Shown here: positions 42,216 through 50,039 of the stretch, one piece after another
Layout: each line of letters starts with the position of its first letter
Position numbering within the stretch: the first letter of the stretch is position 1
Assembly (NCBI RefSeq): GCF_000379825.1
Contig: NZ_KB903825.1
Location: forward strand, 542,584 to 606,583
Reading direction: 5' to 3'
From: Longispora albida DSM 44784
GTDB taxonomy: Bacteria > Actinomycetota > Actinomycetes > Mycobacteriales > Micromonosporaceae
Length of the DNA stretch: 64,000 nt
Position numbers and translations under genes: made by a program
The notes under the pieces: generated by a model
The model's database searches: none
Told to the model about the DNA's origin: nothing
What the model saw: only the letters and a program-made list of their open reading frames with translations

Positions 42216-42878
42216 ATGACCACAGTGGAATCCGAAGACCAGTACTGCCTGTCAGCCGGGGAGATCCAGTCGCTGCTGTCCGGCCATCCCTGGCGTCATT
42301 TCCTGGTACTGGGTGACAGCGTCGCCGAGGGCCTCGGCGACCCGCTGCCCGGCTACGACCCGGCACCGTGGGCCGACCGGCTCGCCAGCGCCCTCCAGGC
42401 CGAGTACCTCAACCTCGGCAAGCACGGCCTGCGCTCGGCCGAGGTCCGGGCCACCCAGCTCGACGCCGGCCTGGCCTTCGCGCCCGACCTGGCCGTCGTG
42501 GTCTGCGGCGGCAACGACGCCTTCCGCCGTGACTACGACCCGGCGGCCGTCGACGCCGAGCTGGAGGCGATGGTGATCGCGCTCCAGGCGACCGGCTGCG
42601 ACGTGCTCACGGTCGGCATGTTCGACATCTCGTACTGCACCAAGGTCCCCGAGTGGCTCCGCCCCGGCCTCCGGGACCGGATGGCCACCCTCGCCAAGCA
42701 CACCAGGACCCTGAGCCACCGGCTCGGCACCCTGCACGTGCACCTGACAGACCATCCACTGTCGACGGACCCCGCGATCTACAGCGCCGACGGCCTGCAC
42801 GGCAATGCGCGCTCCCACGCGGTCGCGGCCACCGAAGCCATCAAGGTCCTGGGGGCGCACCTCGCCGCCCAGCACTGA
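42216..42878 (+). CDS. Cytoplasmic SGNH/GDSL hydrolase
   Basis: The 220-residue protein has no signal peptide. SGNH blocks are visible: FLVLGDSVAEGLG (Ser about 35), NLGKHGLRS, VVVCGGNDAFRRD and a C-terminal SADGLHGNARSHAVAA with the Asp/His pair. It is likely an esterase of the GDSL group. It overlaps the convergent minus-strand gene by 38 bp. Confidence 0.87.
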   Translation: MTTVESEDQYCLSAGEIQSLLSGHPWRHFLVLGDSVAEGLGDPLPGYDPAPWADRLASALQAEYLNLGKHGLRSAEVRATQLDAGLAFAPDLAVVVCGGNDAFRRDYDPAAVDAELEAMVIALQATGCDVLTVGMFDISYCTKVPEWLRPGLRDRMATLAKHTRTLSHRLGTLHVHLTDHPLSTDPAIYSADGLHGNARSHAVAATEAIKVLGAHLAAQH

Positions 42879-43299
42879 ACCGGACAGGAGCCTCAGTCAC
42901 CAGCCGCAAGATGAAGAGTGTTGCGACCCCGGCCAGGATCACGGGTACGACGACCGGCAGCAGCCAGGTCCAGCCGCCTTCCTCACGGAAGTTGTCGCAC
43001 GGCAGGTGAGAGTTGTAGCGGACGCCCACCCGGCCGCCGACCTCGTGAGGATCGAGTTCCGGAAAGCCTCTGGGCAGGCGGGCGTCCTGACAAGCCTGCC
43101 CGTCTGCCGTCGAGAACCGGACCAGGTAGTGCCCTGCATTCGACGCGGTGACAGTCGCCGTCGCCGACCCGGCGGTCACGCCCTGCCAGAACAGGTACCC
43201 CGAGCACACGCCCGCCAGGAGCAAGGGCAGTGCACACAGCAGCATCGCCCCTGGAGTGAGGCCAGATCCCGCGCTCTTTCCCCCCCGGTGCCGAGCCAT
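42841..43299 (-). CDS. Small two-helix membrane protein of unknown function
   Basis: The 152-residue protein has membrane helices at about 19-40 (AMLLCALPLLLAGVCSGYLF) and 112-135 (TWLLPVVVPVILAGVATLFI), with an exported loop between them containing two cysteines (QACQDARLP, LPCDNF). It starts at ATG 43299. No homologue is recognised. Its 3' end overlaps the convergent SGNH gene by 38 bp. Confidence 0.6.
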   Translation of the reverse strand: MARHRGGKSAGSGLTPGAMLLCALPLLLAGVCSGYLFWQGVTAGSATATVTASNAGHYLVRFSTADGQACQDARLPRGFPELDPHEVGGRVGVRYNSHLPCDNFREEGGWTWLLPVVVPVILAGVATLFILRLVTEAPVRFSAGRRGAPPGP

Positions 43300-43337
43300 G
43301 TATCGAGAATAGTCAGCACCAGCAACGGGAAAGAACC

Positions 43338-43871
43338 TCAGCGGCAGCCCCGGAACTCCTGAGCGATGGCAGCCGGGACCTTGTGCTTCGCGGTGCAGTC
43401 GATAGCCGTGCCGGTGTCCTTCGGCTCCCAGCGCTTCGTCGCGGTGTTGTACGCGAACAGGACGCCGGCCGGCTGCACGGTGTTGTTCTTCGACGTCGTC
43501 CACGCCATCGCGTAACCCTCGGCGCAGTCCACTTCGGATAGCTCGATCGGCTGCGCGAGCCGGCCGCCGGCCTCCGTACCCTGCAGGGCGCCCAGCAGCA
43601 CATCCTTGAGCACCGGGCACCCGCCATCGTGCGTCGCCGCCGCCACCGGAGCCTTGCTGCCCTGCACACCCGGCGTACCGGAAGCTCCCGGCACGGCACT
43701 CCCAGTACCGGCGGCTCCCGGCTTGGTCACCGATGTGCCCTTGCTGCCGCCGACGGTCGGCTGCCCGGCCTTCCCCGCGTCCCTGCTCTCAGAGGACGAG
43801 GAGCAGGCCGCTACGGCGATACACGCGCTGAGGGCCACCGCGGCGGCAGCAGTACGAGAGTTGATGAGCAT
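43338..43871 (-). CDS. Lipoprotein of unknown function with low-complexity linker
   Basis: The 177-residue protein has a lipoprotein signal (MLINSRTAAAAVALSACIAV, lipobox VAAC near residue 23), then a Gly/Ser/Thr/Pro linker (about 25-75) and a small domain (about 80-177) with three or more cysteines (GGCPVLKDV, VDCAEGYAM, IDCTAKHKV, FRGCR), likely disulfide-linked. No family is recognised. It follows the DUF4352 lipoprotein gene by 19 bp on the same strand. Confidence 0.7.
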   Translation of the reverse strand: MLINSRTAAAAVALSACIAVAACSSSSESRDAGKAGQPTVGGSKGTSVTKPGAAGTGSAVPGASGTPGVQGSKAPVAAATHDGGCPVLKDVLLGALQGTEAGGRLAQPIELSEVDCAEGYAMAWTTSKNNTVQPAGVLFAYNTATKRWEPKDTGTAIDCTAKHKVPAAIAQEFRGCR

Positions 43872-43890
43872 CGGCGAAGGCTAACAGTCC

Positions 43891-44436
43891 TCAGACAGCC
43901 CAAGTCGCAGCCGGCGTCCCGCCGTCATCGACCTGGATCTTGCCGCCGGTGATCTGCGGCTGCTCGACGCCGAAGGAGACCAGCCCCGTGACATTCTCTC
44001 CCGGCTTGAGGGTCTTCTCCTCGAGCGCGGTGTCGAAGGCGAGGTCCGCGAGCAAGTCAGCCTTGAACGTCCTGCCCTCCTTCGTGGCGAAGGCGAACAG
44101 GGCATTCGGGTCCAGCGTGAAACTGTCCGCGCCCTTGACGTACGTCAGCTCGACCTGAGCGGTCGGGTACGTCTTGCCCTTCTTCTTGAACATCTCTTCC
44201 GTGGGCTGCGTGGCCGGGTTGAACGAGACCACCTTGATCCGCAGCGTCTGCCCGGCAGCGGTGGCGTACTCCACCGTCTCGCCCAAGGTGAGCTGCGAGC
44301 CCTTGCCCTTCGGGCTGTCCGCCGCCCTGCCCGTCGCGGACGACCCGGTATCGCCGCTCTTCGCCGCTTCACCACCACAGGCCGAAGCCACCGACACAAC
44401 AGCCGCCAGCACAACGGCAACAACCGTACGACGCAT
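43891..44436 (-). CDS. DUF4352-type lipoprotein
   Basis: The 181-residue protein has a signal MRRTVVAVVLAAVVSVASAC (lipobox ASAC near residue 20) and a single immunoglobulin-like beta domain resembling DUF4352 (VEYATAAGQTLRIKVVSFNP, YPTAQVELTYVKG, PGENVTGLVSFGVE). These domains are common on actinomycete surface lipoproteins with no known function. It lies just beyond the terminator of the E1 operon. Confidence 0.75.
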   Translation of the reverse strand: MRRTVVAVVLAAVVSVASACGGEAAKSGDTGSSATGRAADSPKGKGSQLTLGETVEYATAAGQTLRIKVVSFNPATQPTEEMFKKKGKTYPTAQVELTYVKGADSFTLDPNALFAFATKEGRTFKADLLADLAFDTALEEKTLKPGENVTGLVSFGVEQPQITGGKIQVDDGGTPAATWAV

Positions 44437-44473
44437 CTTCCTGACCCCCGATAGCCCGAAACCAGCAAGGTAC

Positions 44474-44517
44474 AGGGTTCCCGCCGGGCCCGGCCCCTCA
44501 GGCTCGGCGGGAACCCT
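44474..44517 (-). terminator. Hairpin terminator of the hmaS-phyH-E1 operon
   Basis: Perfect 13-bp arms AGGGTTCCCGCCG (44474-44486) and CGGCGGGAACCCT (44505-44517) with an 18-base loop, 15 bp beyond the E1 beta stop. It marks the left end of the biosynthetic cluster. Confidence 0.85.
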
Positions 44518-44532
44518 TGTCCTTGGCAGGAC

Positions 44533-45501
44533 TCAGGACTTCATCACCGCGCGGATGGCGGTGACGAGCTGGTCCTTGGAGGGCTGGACGGCCTGGTCCA
44601 GTTCGAGGGCGAACGGGAGGACGGCGCCGTCCGGGCGGGTGACCCGCTTCGGGGGTGCCGCCAGGCGCATCTCCTCGGCCGCCGTGGCGAGGATCTCGGC
44701 ACCGATGCCGCAGGACCGGTTGGAGTCGTCGACGACGACGAGCCGTCCGGTCCTCGCGACGGAGGCGGCGAGGCCCTCCCAGTCGAACGGGTACACGCTG
44801 CGCGGGTCGAAGACCTCGATCGAGACCTCCGAGGCGAGTTCTTCGGCGACCGCGAGCGCCGTCTGCACCAGGTGACCGATGGCCACCACGGTCACGTCGG
44901 TGCCGGGCCGGTGCACGGTACCGACGCCGATCGGGACCGGCTGGAGGTCCGCGTAGTCCACGTCGGCGCGAACGCCGAGCGCACCGGCCGGCGCGAAGAT
45001 CACGACGGGGTCGTCATCGCGGATCGCCGACGCGAACAGGCCGTAGGCGTCCGACGGGGTGGCCGGTACCAGTGTCTTCACGCCGACGTGGGCGAACAGC
45101 CCGTACGGGTGGTCGGAGTGCTGGCCGGCCCAGCCGGTACGCGAGCCGGAACCCGGCACGAGATACGTCACCGGTACCGAGGTCTGGCCGCCCGTCATCA
45201 GCGCGAACTTGTGCGCCTGGTTCGCGATCTGCTCGAACGTGAGGAACAGCAGCGAGGGGATCTGGAACTCGATGACCGGCCGCAGCCCCGCCATCGCCGC
45301 CCCGGTCGCGAAGCTGGTGAAGGCCTGCTCGGACAGCGGCATGTCGATGACCCGGCGGGCACCGTACCGGTCCAGCATGCCCGTGGTCACCCCGGCCACG
45401 CCCACGCCGATGTCCTCGCCCATCACGACCACGTTCTCGTCGCGGGCCATCTCGTCGCCCAGGCACCGGTTCAGCGCCTTGAGGTAGGACAGTCTGGGCA
45501 T
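44533..45501 (-). CDS. 2-oxoacid dehydrogenase E1 beta subunit
   Basis: The 322-residue protein has the pyrimidine-binding thiamine-diphosphate domain (VVMGEDIGVGVAGVT, MPLSEQAFTSFATGAAMAGL, FLTFEQIANQAHKF) and the C-terminal transketolase-C domain (SIEVFDPRSVYPFDW). With the E1 alpha gene (4-bp overlap) it forms an alpha2beta2 decarboxylase. No E2 or E3 gene is near. In phenylglycine pathways a similar pair (PglB/PglC) turns phenylpyruvate into an acyl-CoA; other E1 pairs transfer C2 units to acyl carriers. Here an acyl starter for the ketosynthase operon is plausible. The true 2-oxoacid is unknown. Confidence 0.88.
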   Translation of the reverse strand: MPRLSYLKALNRCLGDEMARDENVVVMGEDIGVGVAGVTTGMLDRYGARRVIDMPLSEQAFTSFATGAAMAGLRPVIEFQIPSLLFLTFEQIANQAHKFALMTGGQTSVPVTYLVPGSGSRTGWAGQHSDHPYGLFAHVGVKTLVPATPSDAYGLFASAIRDDDPVVIFAPAGALGVRADVDYADLQPVPIGVGTVHRPGTDVTVVAIGHLVQTALAVAEELASEVSIEVFDPRSVYPFDWEGLAASVARTGRLVVVDDSNRSCGIGAEILATAAEEMRLAAPPKRVTRPDGAVLPFALELDQAVQPSKDQLVTAIRAVMKS

Positions 45502-46466
45502 CAGGCACTCGCTCCCGTCCGGGCGCGCAGGCCCGTGGCGTACAGGTGGTCCATCGCGTCGGCGGGGTCGGGCTTCGGGCTGGCGCACGCGAACCGGACC
45601 GCCTCGGCGAGCAGTTCCTCGATGGCGGCGTCGGCAGCCTCACGGTCCTCCGTGGACAGCCGGGCGCCGGCGATGTCGAGGGGGTCGCGGGACCGGCCGG
45701 TGGCCAGTTCCTCCTCCGAGCGGTAGTTCAGCCGCGCCTTGTGCTCGAAGGTGTGGTGGGCGTCGAAGCGGTAGGTCATGCACTCGATGAGACTGGGGCC
45801 CTCGCCCGCACGGGCCCGGGCGACGGCCTCGGCGGCCGCCTCGTACACCACTGCCGGGTCCATGCCGTCGACCTGCACGGACGGCATGCCGAACGCCTCG
45901 CCCCGGCCCAGGATCGTGCCGGCGACGCCGCCCTCGACGGGCATCGTGGTCGCGTAACCGTTGTTCTCGCAGACGAAGATGACCGGCACGTTCCACAGGC
46001 CGGCCAGGTTGAACGCCTCCAGCAGCACGCCCTGGCTGACCGCGCCGTCGCCGAAGAAGCTCACGGCCACCTGGTCGCCGCCCTGGTACCTGCGGGCCCA
46101 GGCAGCGCCGGCCGCGATGGCCCCGCCGGCCCCGACGATGCCGTTGGCGCCGAAGATGCCCAGGCCGAAGTCCGCGGCGTGCATCGAGCCGCCCCGGCCC
46201 TTGTTCAGCCCGGTCACCCTGCCCGCCAGCTCGGCCATCATCCGCACCGGGTCTGCGCCCTTGGCCAGGACGTGGCCGTGGCCGCGGTGGGTGCTGGTGA
46301 TGATGTCGTCGGTGCGGAGCGCCCCGCACACACCGGCCGCGATGGCCTCCTGCCCGATGTACGGGTGGATGCCGCCGACGATCTCGCCCGACCGGACCAG
46401 TTCGATGGCCCGCTCCTCGAACCGCCGGATCAGCCGCACCACCCGGTACAACTCAAGGGGGTTCAT
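45501..46466 (-). CDS. 2-oxoacid dehydrogenase E1 alpha subunit
   Basis: The 321-residue protein has the family N-terminus YRVVRLIRRFEERAIELV, the GGSMHAADFGLG segment, and the thiamine-diphosphate motif FGDGAVSQGVLLEAFNLAGL ending in CENNGYA (GDG-x26-NN type, about residues 155-185). ATG 46466 has the ribosome site AAAGGAG. The E1 beta gene follows with a 4-bp overlap. The short active-site region EHKARLNYRS lacks the phosphorylation loop of mitochondrial enzymes, as in acetoin- or pyruvate-type bacterial E1. The acceptor lipoyl protein is not encoded in the window. Confidence 0.9.
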   Translation of the reverse strand: MNPLELYRVVRLIRRFEERAIELVRSGEIVGGIHPYIGQEAIAAGVCGALRTDDIITSTHRGHGHVLAKGADPVRMMAELAGRVTGLNKGRGGSMHAADFGLGIFGANGIVGAGGAIAAGAAWARRYQGGDQVAVSFFGDGAVSQGVLLEAFNLAGLWNVPVIFVCENNGYATTMPVEGGVAGTILGRGEAFGMPSVQVDGMDPAVVYEAAAEAVARARAGEGPSLIECMTYRFDAHHTFEHKARLNYRSEEELATGRSRDPLDIAGARLSTEDREAADAAIEELLAEAVRFACASPKPDPADAMDHLYATGLRARTGASA

Positions 46467-46504
46467 GATTTTTCTCCTTTGCTGGCAGACCATCTGGAGC
46501 AGTG

Positions 46505-46533
46505 CCGGGGCCATCCACAGTGGATGACCCCGG
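46505..46533 (-). promoter_or_regulatory. Intra-operon hairpin containing the recurring palindrome
   Basis: CCGGGG (46505-46510) pairs with CCCCGG (46528-46533), enclosing the perfect palindrome ATCCAC-A-GTGGAT (46513-46525). It lies between phyH and E1 alpha and may cause partial termination or protect the mRNA. Confidence 0.5.
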
Positions 46534-46547
46534 CGGGCGCGTAGGGA

Positions 46548-47453
46548 CTACGCCTTCCAGATGGGCGGGCAGAACTCCGGGTCGCCGTAGTCGGGGCGGC
46601 CGTCGGCGGTCCTGCGGACCAGCACGTCGTGGTTGTACTGCGCGATGCTGCCGTCGGACAGCTCGAAGCGGCGGTTGGCGTTGTCGCCGTCCTGGAGGTG
46701 CAGCGAGACCGCCCGGCGGGGCCGGCCGCTCACGTTCGCGCCACTGCCGTGGTAGGTCTTGCAGTGGTGGAAGTTCATGTGACCCTTGGGGATGGTCACC
46801 GGGATCTTCGTCACCACGGTGTTGTTGTACTCGGCGTTCTCGGTGAGCATGTCCTCAAGCTCCGAGCGGTCGCGCTCTGCGAAGTGCTTGACGACGCTGT
46901 CGCGGTGGCCGGTCTCCTTCCACAGGTGGCTGCCGTCGACCATGGTGATGGTCCCCATGTCCTCGGTGCAGTCGTGGAACGGGATGAAGGCTGTCAGCAT
47001 CCTGTCCGAGGAGGACGAGGACCAGTAGTGCTTGTCGAAGTGCCAGGGCACGATGTTCGACGGCTCGCCGCCGATCGGCGGCTTCATGATCAGGGTGGAC
47101 TGGAAGATCCGGATCTCCGTCGCCCCGGCCAGTTTCGCCGCCACCGCGCCGATCAGCGGCTTGCGGAGGATGGCGGCCAGGCCGTCGTGCTCGTAGTGCA
47201 CGTAGTCGTTGTGCCGCTGGACGTCGCCGTGCGAGGGCTCCCAGTAGGCCAGCTTCGGCGGGCGTACCGGGAGGAGGCGGTCGCGCTCCCCGGCGTAGTA
47301 CCGCTCGCTCGCGGCCACCAGCTCGTCGACCTCGGCGTCGGTGAGCAGCTTCTTCGACAGGTACCAGCCGTGCTCGTTGTAGAACGCGACGTCCTCGTCG
47401 GACGGGAGCAGTGCGAGTTCCGCCTCGGTCAGCGTGAAGGTCAGCAAGGTCAT
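46548..47453 (-). CDS. Phytanoyl-CoA-dioxygenase-family (PhyH) Fe(II)/2-oxoglutarate oxygenase
   Basis: The 301-residue protein has the jelly-roll Fe(II) oxygenase motif: NIVPWHFDKHYWSS (His-x-Asp) and the distal His in NFHHCKTYHGSG, with Arg in RPRRAVSLHLQDG for 2-oxoglutarate. It should hydroxylate an unactivated carbon of an amino acid, Hpg or acyl intermediate. It lies 14 bp after hmaS and is clearly co-transcribed. The substrate cannot be predicted from these motifs. Confidence 0.85.
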   Translation of the reverse strand: MTLLTFTLTEAELALLPSDEDVAFYNEHGWYLSKKLLTDAEVDELVAASERYYAGERDRLLPVRPPKLAYWEPSHGDVQRHNDYVHYEHDGLAAILRKPLIGAVAAKLAGATEIRIFQSTLIMKPPIGGEPSNIVPWHFDKHYWSSSSSDRMLTAFIPFHDCTEDMGTITMVDGSHLWKETGHRDSVVKHFAERDRSELEDMLTENAEYNNTVVTKIPVTIPKGHMNFHHCKTYHGSGANVSGRPRRAVSLHLQDGDNANRRFELSDGSIAQYNHDVLVRRTADGRPDYGDPEFCPPIWKA

Positions 47454-47467
47454 GACGTTTCCGTTCC

Positions 47468-48538
47468 CTAGTTGGCTGCCGTGGCGGACAGTTCGCGTTC
47501 CTTGGCCTCGTAGAGGGCCTTGATGTTGCCGCTGCCGAAGGTCAGGGCGCCGTGCCGCTCGATGACCTCGAGGAACAAGGTCCGGCGGATGTGCATGGAC
47601 TGCGTGAAGATCTGGTACATCTGGCCCCAGTGGTCGCGGTCGACCAGGATGCCGAGCTTCTGGAGTTCGGCGATCGGCAGGTCGACGTCGCCGAGCCGGG
47701 AGGGCAGCGCGTCGTAGTAGCTGTTCGGGGTGGCGATGAACTTCACGCCACGGTTGGACAGCGTCGCCACGGTGTTCACGATGTCGGTGGTCAGGAAGGC
47801 CAGGTGCTGCACGCCGGCTCCGGCGTGCCACTGCAGGAAGTCGTCGATCTGGCCACGGCGGCGGGTGGTGTCCGGCTCGATCAGGGTGAAGGTGACACCC
47901 TTCGACGGGCTCTGCACGACCTTGGAGTCCATGCCCTGCCCGCCGACCGAGATGTACTCCTCGAAGATCTCCGAGAAGCCGAAGACCTCCTCGTAGTACC
48001 GCGCGGTGGCCGCCAGCTCGCCGGCCGGCACGCAGATCGCCGCGTGGTCGATGATCTTCAGCAGGCCCTCGTCCTCCTCGGAGTCCGGGTCCATCCGGAT
48101 CAGGCCGGGAAGGAACTCGCCGGCCGGGCCGTGCCGCTCGACGAGCCGGTGCCTGACGTCACCGAAGCCGGAGACGACGGCGGTGACCACCTTGGTCTCC
48201 CCGGTCGCGTGCGCCGACGGTTCCTCGATGGCCGCCGCGCCCTTGGCGGTCAGTGAGGAGTACGCCGCGCGGGTGTCGTCGGTGCCGAACGCGATGATCG
48301 CTACGCCGTCGCCGTGACGGCCCACGTACTCGGTGGCCGGGTGCTCCGGCACCAGGCCGGATGTCAGCAGCACCCGGATGTCGCCCTGGCGGAGCAGCAG
48401 CGAACGCTGCCCGTGCAGCCCGGTCTCCGGCCCGCCCTGCCCGCAGATCCGGAATCCGAACGCGGTGCAGAGATAGAACGCCGTTTGCCGCGCATCACCG
48501 ACATAGAACTCTACGTGGTCAATTCCAGAAATGTTCAT
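47468..48538 (-). CDS. hmaS: 4-hydroxymandelate synthase
   Basis: The 356-residue protein has the HPPD/HMS double-vicinal-oxygen-chelate fold with Fe ligands His165 (DHAAICV), His245 (GVQHLAF) and Glu324 (FLEVIER). The discriminating residues are those of mandelate synthase rather than homogentisate-forming HPPD: VTFTLIEPD has Thr218 and Ile220 where HPPD has Pro and Asn (PINEP), and GSGNIKAL has Ile339 where HPPD has Phe. It turns 4-hydroxyphenylpyruvate into (S)-4-hydroxymandelate, step one of Hpg synthesis. ATG 48538 follows AAGAAGG; a GTG five codons upstream would cover that site. It heads the hmaS-phyH-E1 operon. Confidence 0.87.
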   Translation of the reverse strand: MNISGIDHVEFYVGDARQTAFYLCTAFGFRICGQGGPETGLHGQRSLLLRQGDIRVLLTSGLVPEHPATEYVGRHGDGVAIIAFGTDDTRAAYSSLTAKGAAAIEEPSAHATGETKVVTAVVSGFGDVRHRLVERHGPAGEFLPGLIRMDPDSEEDEGLLKIIDHAAICVPAGELAATARYYEEVFGFSEIFEEYISVGGQGMDSKVVQSPSKGVTFTLIEPDTTRRRGQIDDFLQWHAGAGVQHLAFLTTDIVNTVATLSNRGVKFIATPNSYYDALPSRLGDVDLPIAELQKLGILVDRDHWGQMYQIFTQSMHIRRTLFLEVIERHGALTFGSGNIKALYEAKERELSATAAN

Positions 48539-48720
48539 GCCAACCTTCTTCACGCCGGGAAACGCACGTGGGACCGGTGCGAGAACGTGCGTGGCTCAAG
48601 GAATAGTGAGATCTCGACTAGTACCAGTGCCGTGCAGATCACCGTCTCGTTACGGCGATCCCCTCACCGCCGTACCGCGCCAGAATCCGTATGGATCGCC
48701 GATCTCTTTGCCGCAGGCTC

Positions 48721-48750
48721 ACGATAACCACGGCTGTCACGGTTACTCAA
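48721..48750 (-). promoter_or_regulatory. Candidate promoter of the hmaS operon
   Basis: On the minus strand TTGAGT (48750-48745) and TATCGT (48726-48721) have an 18-base spacer. The predicted leader is about 175 bases. The 244-base gap 48539-48782 otherwise holds no gene; it follows the KS1 stop. Confidence 0.45.
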
Positions 48751-48782
48751 TACGACATTGGTATGACCTTTGTGGACAGCCC

Positions 48783-50039
48783 TTAAAGGACACCTCGCGT
48801 TCTGCTGGTGCCCGTACGGCCGATCAGCAGGCTGAGGTTCTGCCCGCCGAATCCGAACGAGTTGGACAACACGAACGAGGTCGCCTGCTCACGGGGTTTC
48901 ACCACGTGATCGAGGTCGCACTCGGGATCCGGGTCGGTGAGGTTGCGGGTCGGGGGCAGGACACCACGGGCGATCGCCAGCGCTCCGGCCGCCGCCTCGA
49001 CGACCCCGGACGCGCCCAGCAGGTGGCCGGTCACCGATTTCGTGGAACTCACGGCAGGTACGCCGGAGGTGAATACCTGACGCAGTGCCTTCGTTTCCGC
49101 GACATCCCCGAGTTTCGTGCTCGTTCCGTGCGCGTTGACATATCCGACTTCTGCCGGGCCAATGCCACCGGATACCAGTGCACGGCGCATGCATTCGGCG
49201 GCTGATTCGCCGTCTGGGCGGGGAGTTGTCGGATGGTGGGCATCCGTTGTCCCGCCGTAACCGGCGATATCGGCGTAGCCGGTCGCGCCGCGCGCCTCGG
49301 CGAAATCGGTCCGTTCCAGCACGACGAAAGCCGCGCCCTCACTCAATACGAATCCATTGCGCCGCGAGTCGAATGGGCGGCAGGCCTCCGCCGGGTCCTC
49401 CCAGCCGCGCGCCAGTGCCCTGGCGTTGTCGAACGTCTCGGCGAAGGTCGGGAAGAGCGGGGCCTCCGAGCAGCCGGCGATCATCACGTCGGCCTCGCCG
49501 GCCCTGATCAGCCGGGCGGCCTCGGCGATCGCCTGCGCGCCGGCCGCGCACGCCGTGGCCACGGTGGAGCTGTAGCCGCGGATGCCGTGCCGGATGGCGA
49601 TCCGGGCCGAGGCCATGTTGGGTAGGGTGCCGGGCAGCAGGTACGGGCTGATCGCCGCGCGGCCCTTGATGCTGCGGGCCACGATCTGGTTCTCCAGGGT
49701 GGCGATGCCGCCGACCCCGGCCCCGATCACGCCGATCCGGTACGGGTCGACATCCCTGCCGACCTCGATCCCGGCGTCGGCCAGCGCGTCGCCGGCCGTC
49801 AGTACCGCCAGCAGCGTCACCCGGTCGATGGTGCGCACCTCGGGGCCGGAGAACAGGCCCTTGGACTCGACAGGTGCCGCGATGCCCGCGACCTCGATCG
49901 AGCCGTGCACCGGGTGCTCCTCCGGTGGCCGGACGATGCCCGACCTGCCGGTCAGCATGGCGCCGAACACCTCGTCGGCGCCCCGGCCGACCGGGGTGAA
50001 CAGGCCGATGCCCGTGATGGTGACGCCTGGGACCGTCAT
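48783..50039 (-). CDS. FabF-type ketosynthase KS1 (catalytically complete)
   Basis: The 418-residue ketosynthase has the full catalytic set: Cys164 (VATACAAGAQ), His304 (VNAHGTSTKLG), Lys334 and His339 (KSVTGHLLGASG). It should condense an acyl primer with malonyl-ACP. It is the last gene of a six-gene minus-strand operon joined by 4-bp overlaps. No ketoreductase or dehydratase is found in the cluster, so the product may keep its keto group, be only one condensation long, or borrow FAS enzymes. Confidence 0.92.
   Translation of the reverse strand: MTVPGVTITGIGLFTPVGRGADEVFGAMLTGRSGIVRPPEEHPVHGSIEVAGIAAPVESKGLFSGPEVRTIDRVTLLAVLTAGDALADAGIEVGRDVDPYRIGVIGAGVGGIATLENQIVARSIKGRAAISPYLLPGTLPNMASARIAIRHGIRGYSSTVATACAAGAQAIAEAARLIRAGEADVMIAGCSEAPLFPTFAETFDNARALARGWEDPAEACRPFDSRRNGFVLSEGAAFVVLERTDFAEARGATGYADIAGYGGTTDAHHPTTPRPDGESAAECMRRALVSGGIGPAEVGYVNAHGTSTKLGDVAETKALRQVFTSGVPAVSSTKSVTGHLLGASGVVEAAAGALAIARGVLPPTRNLTDPDPECDLDHVVKPREQATSFVLSNSFGFGGQNLSLLIGRTGTSRTRGVL

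Noticed and set aside
38766..43299. Including the adenylating enzyme/MFS pair in the Hpg cluster
   Set aside because: A terminator and at least five unrelated genes lie between. A role in supply or export cannot be excluded but there is no direct support.
46505..46533. Reading the phyH-E1 alpha hairpin as a full terminator
   Set aside because: The E1 genes have the same direction and a strong ribosome site but no clear separate promoter; the stem is interrupted by mismatched pairs. It is kept as a regulatory structure.
47468..48538. Housekeeping 4-hydroxyphenylpyruvate dioxygenase of tyrosine breakdown
   Set aside because: The three discriminating residues and the hmo/hpgT genes point to mandelate synthase, and no homogentisate dioxygenase is near.
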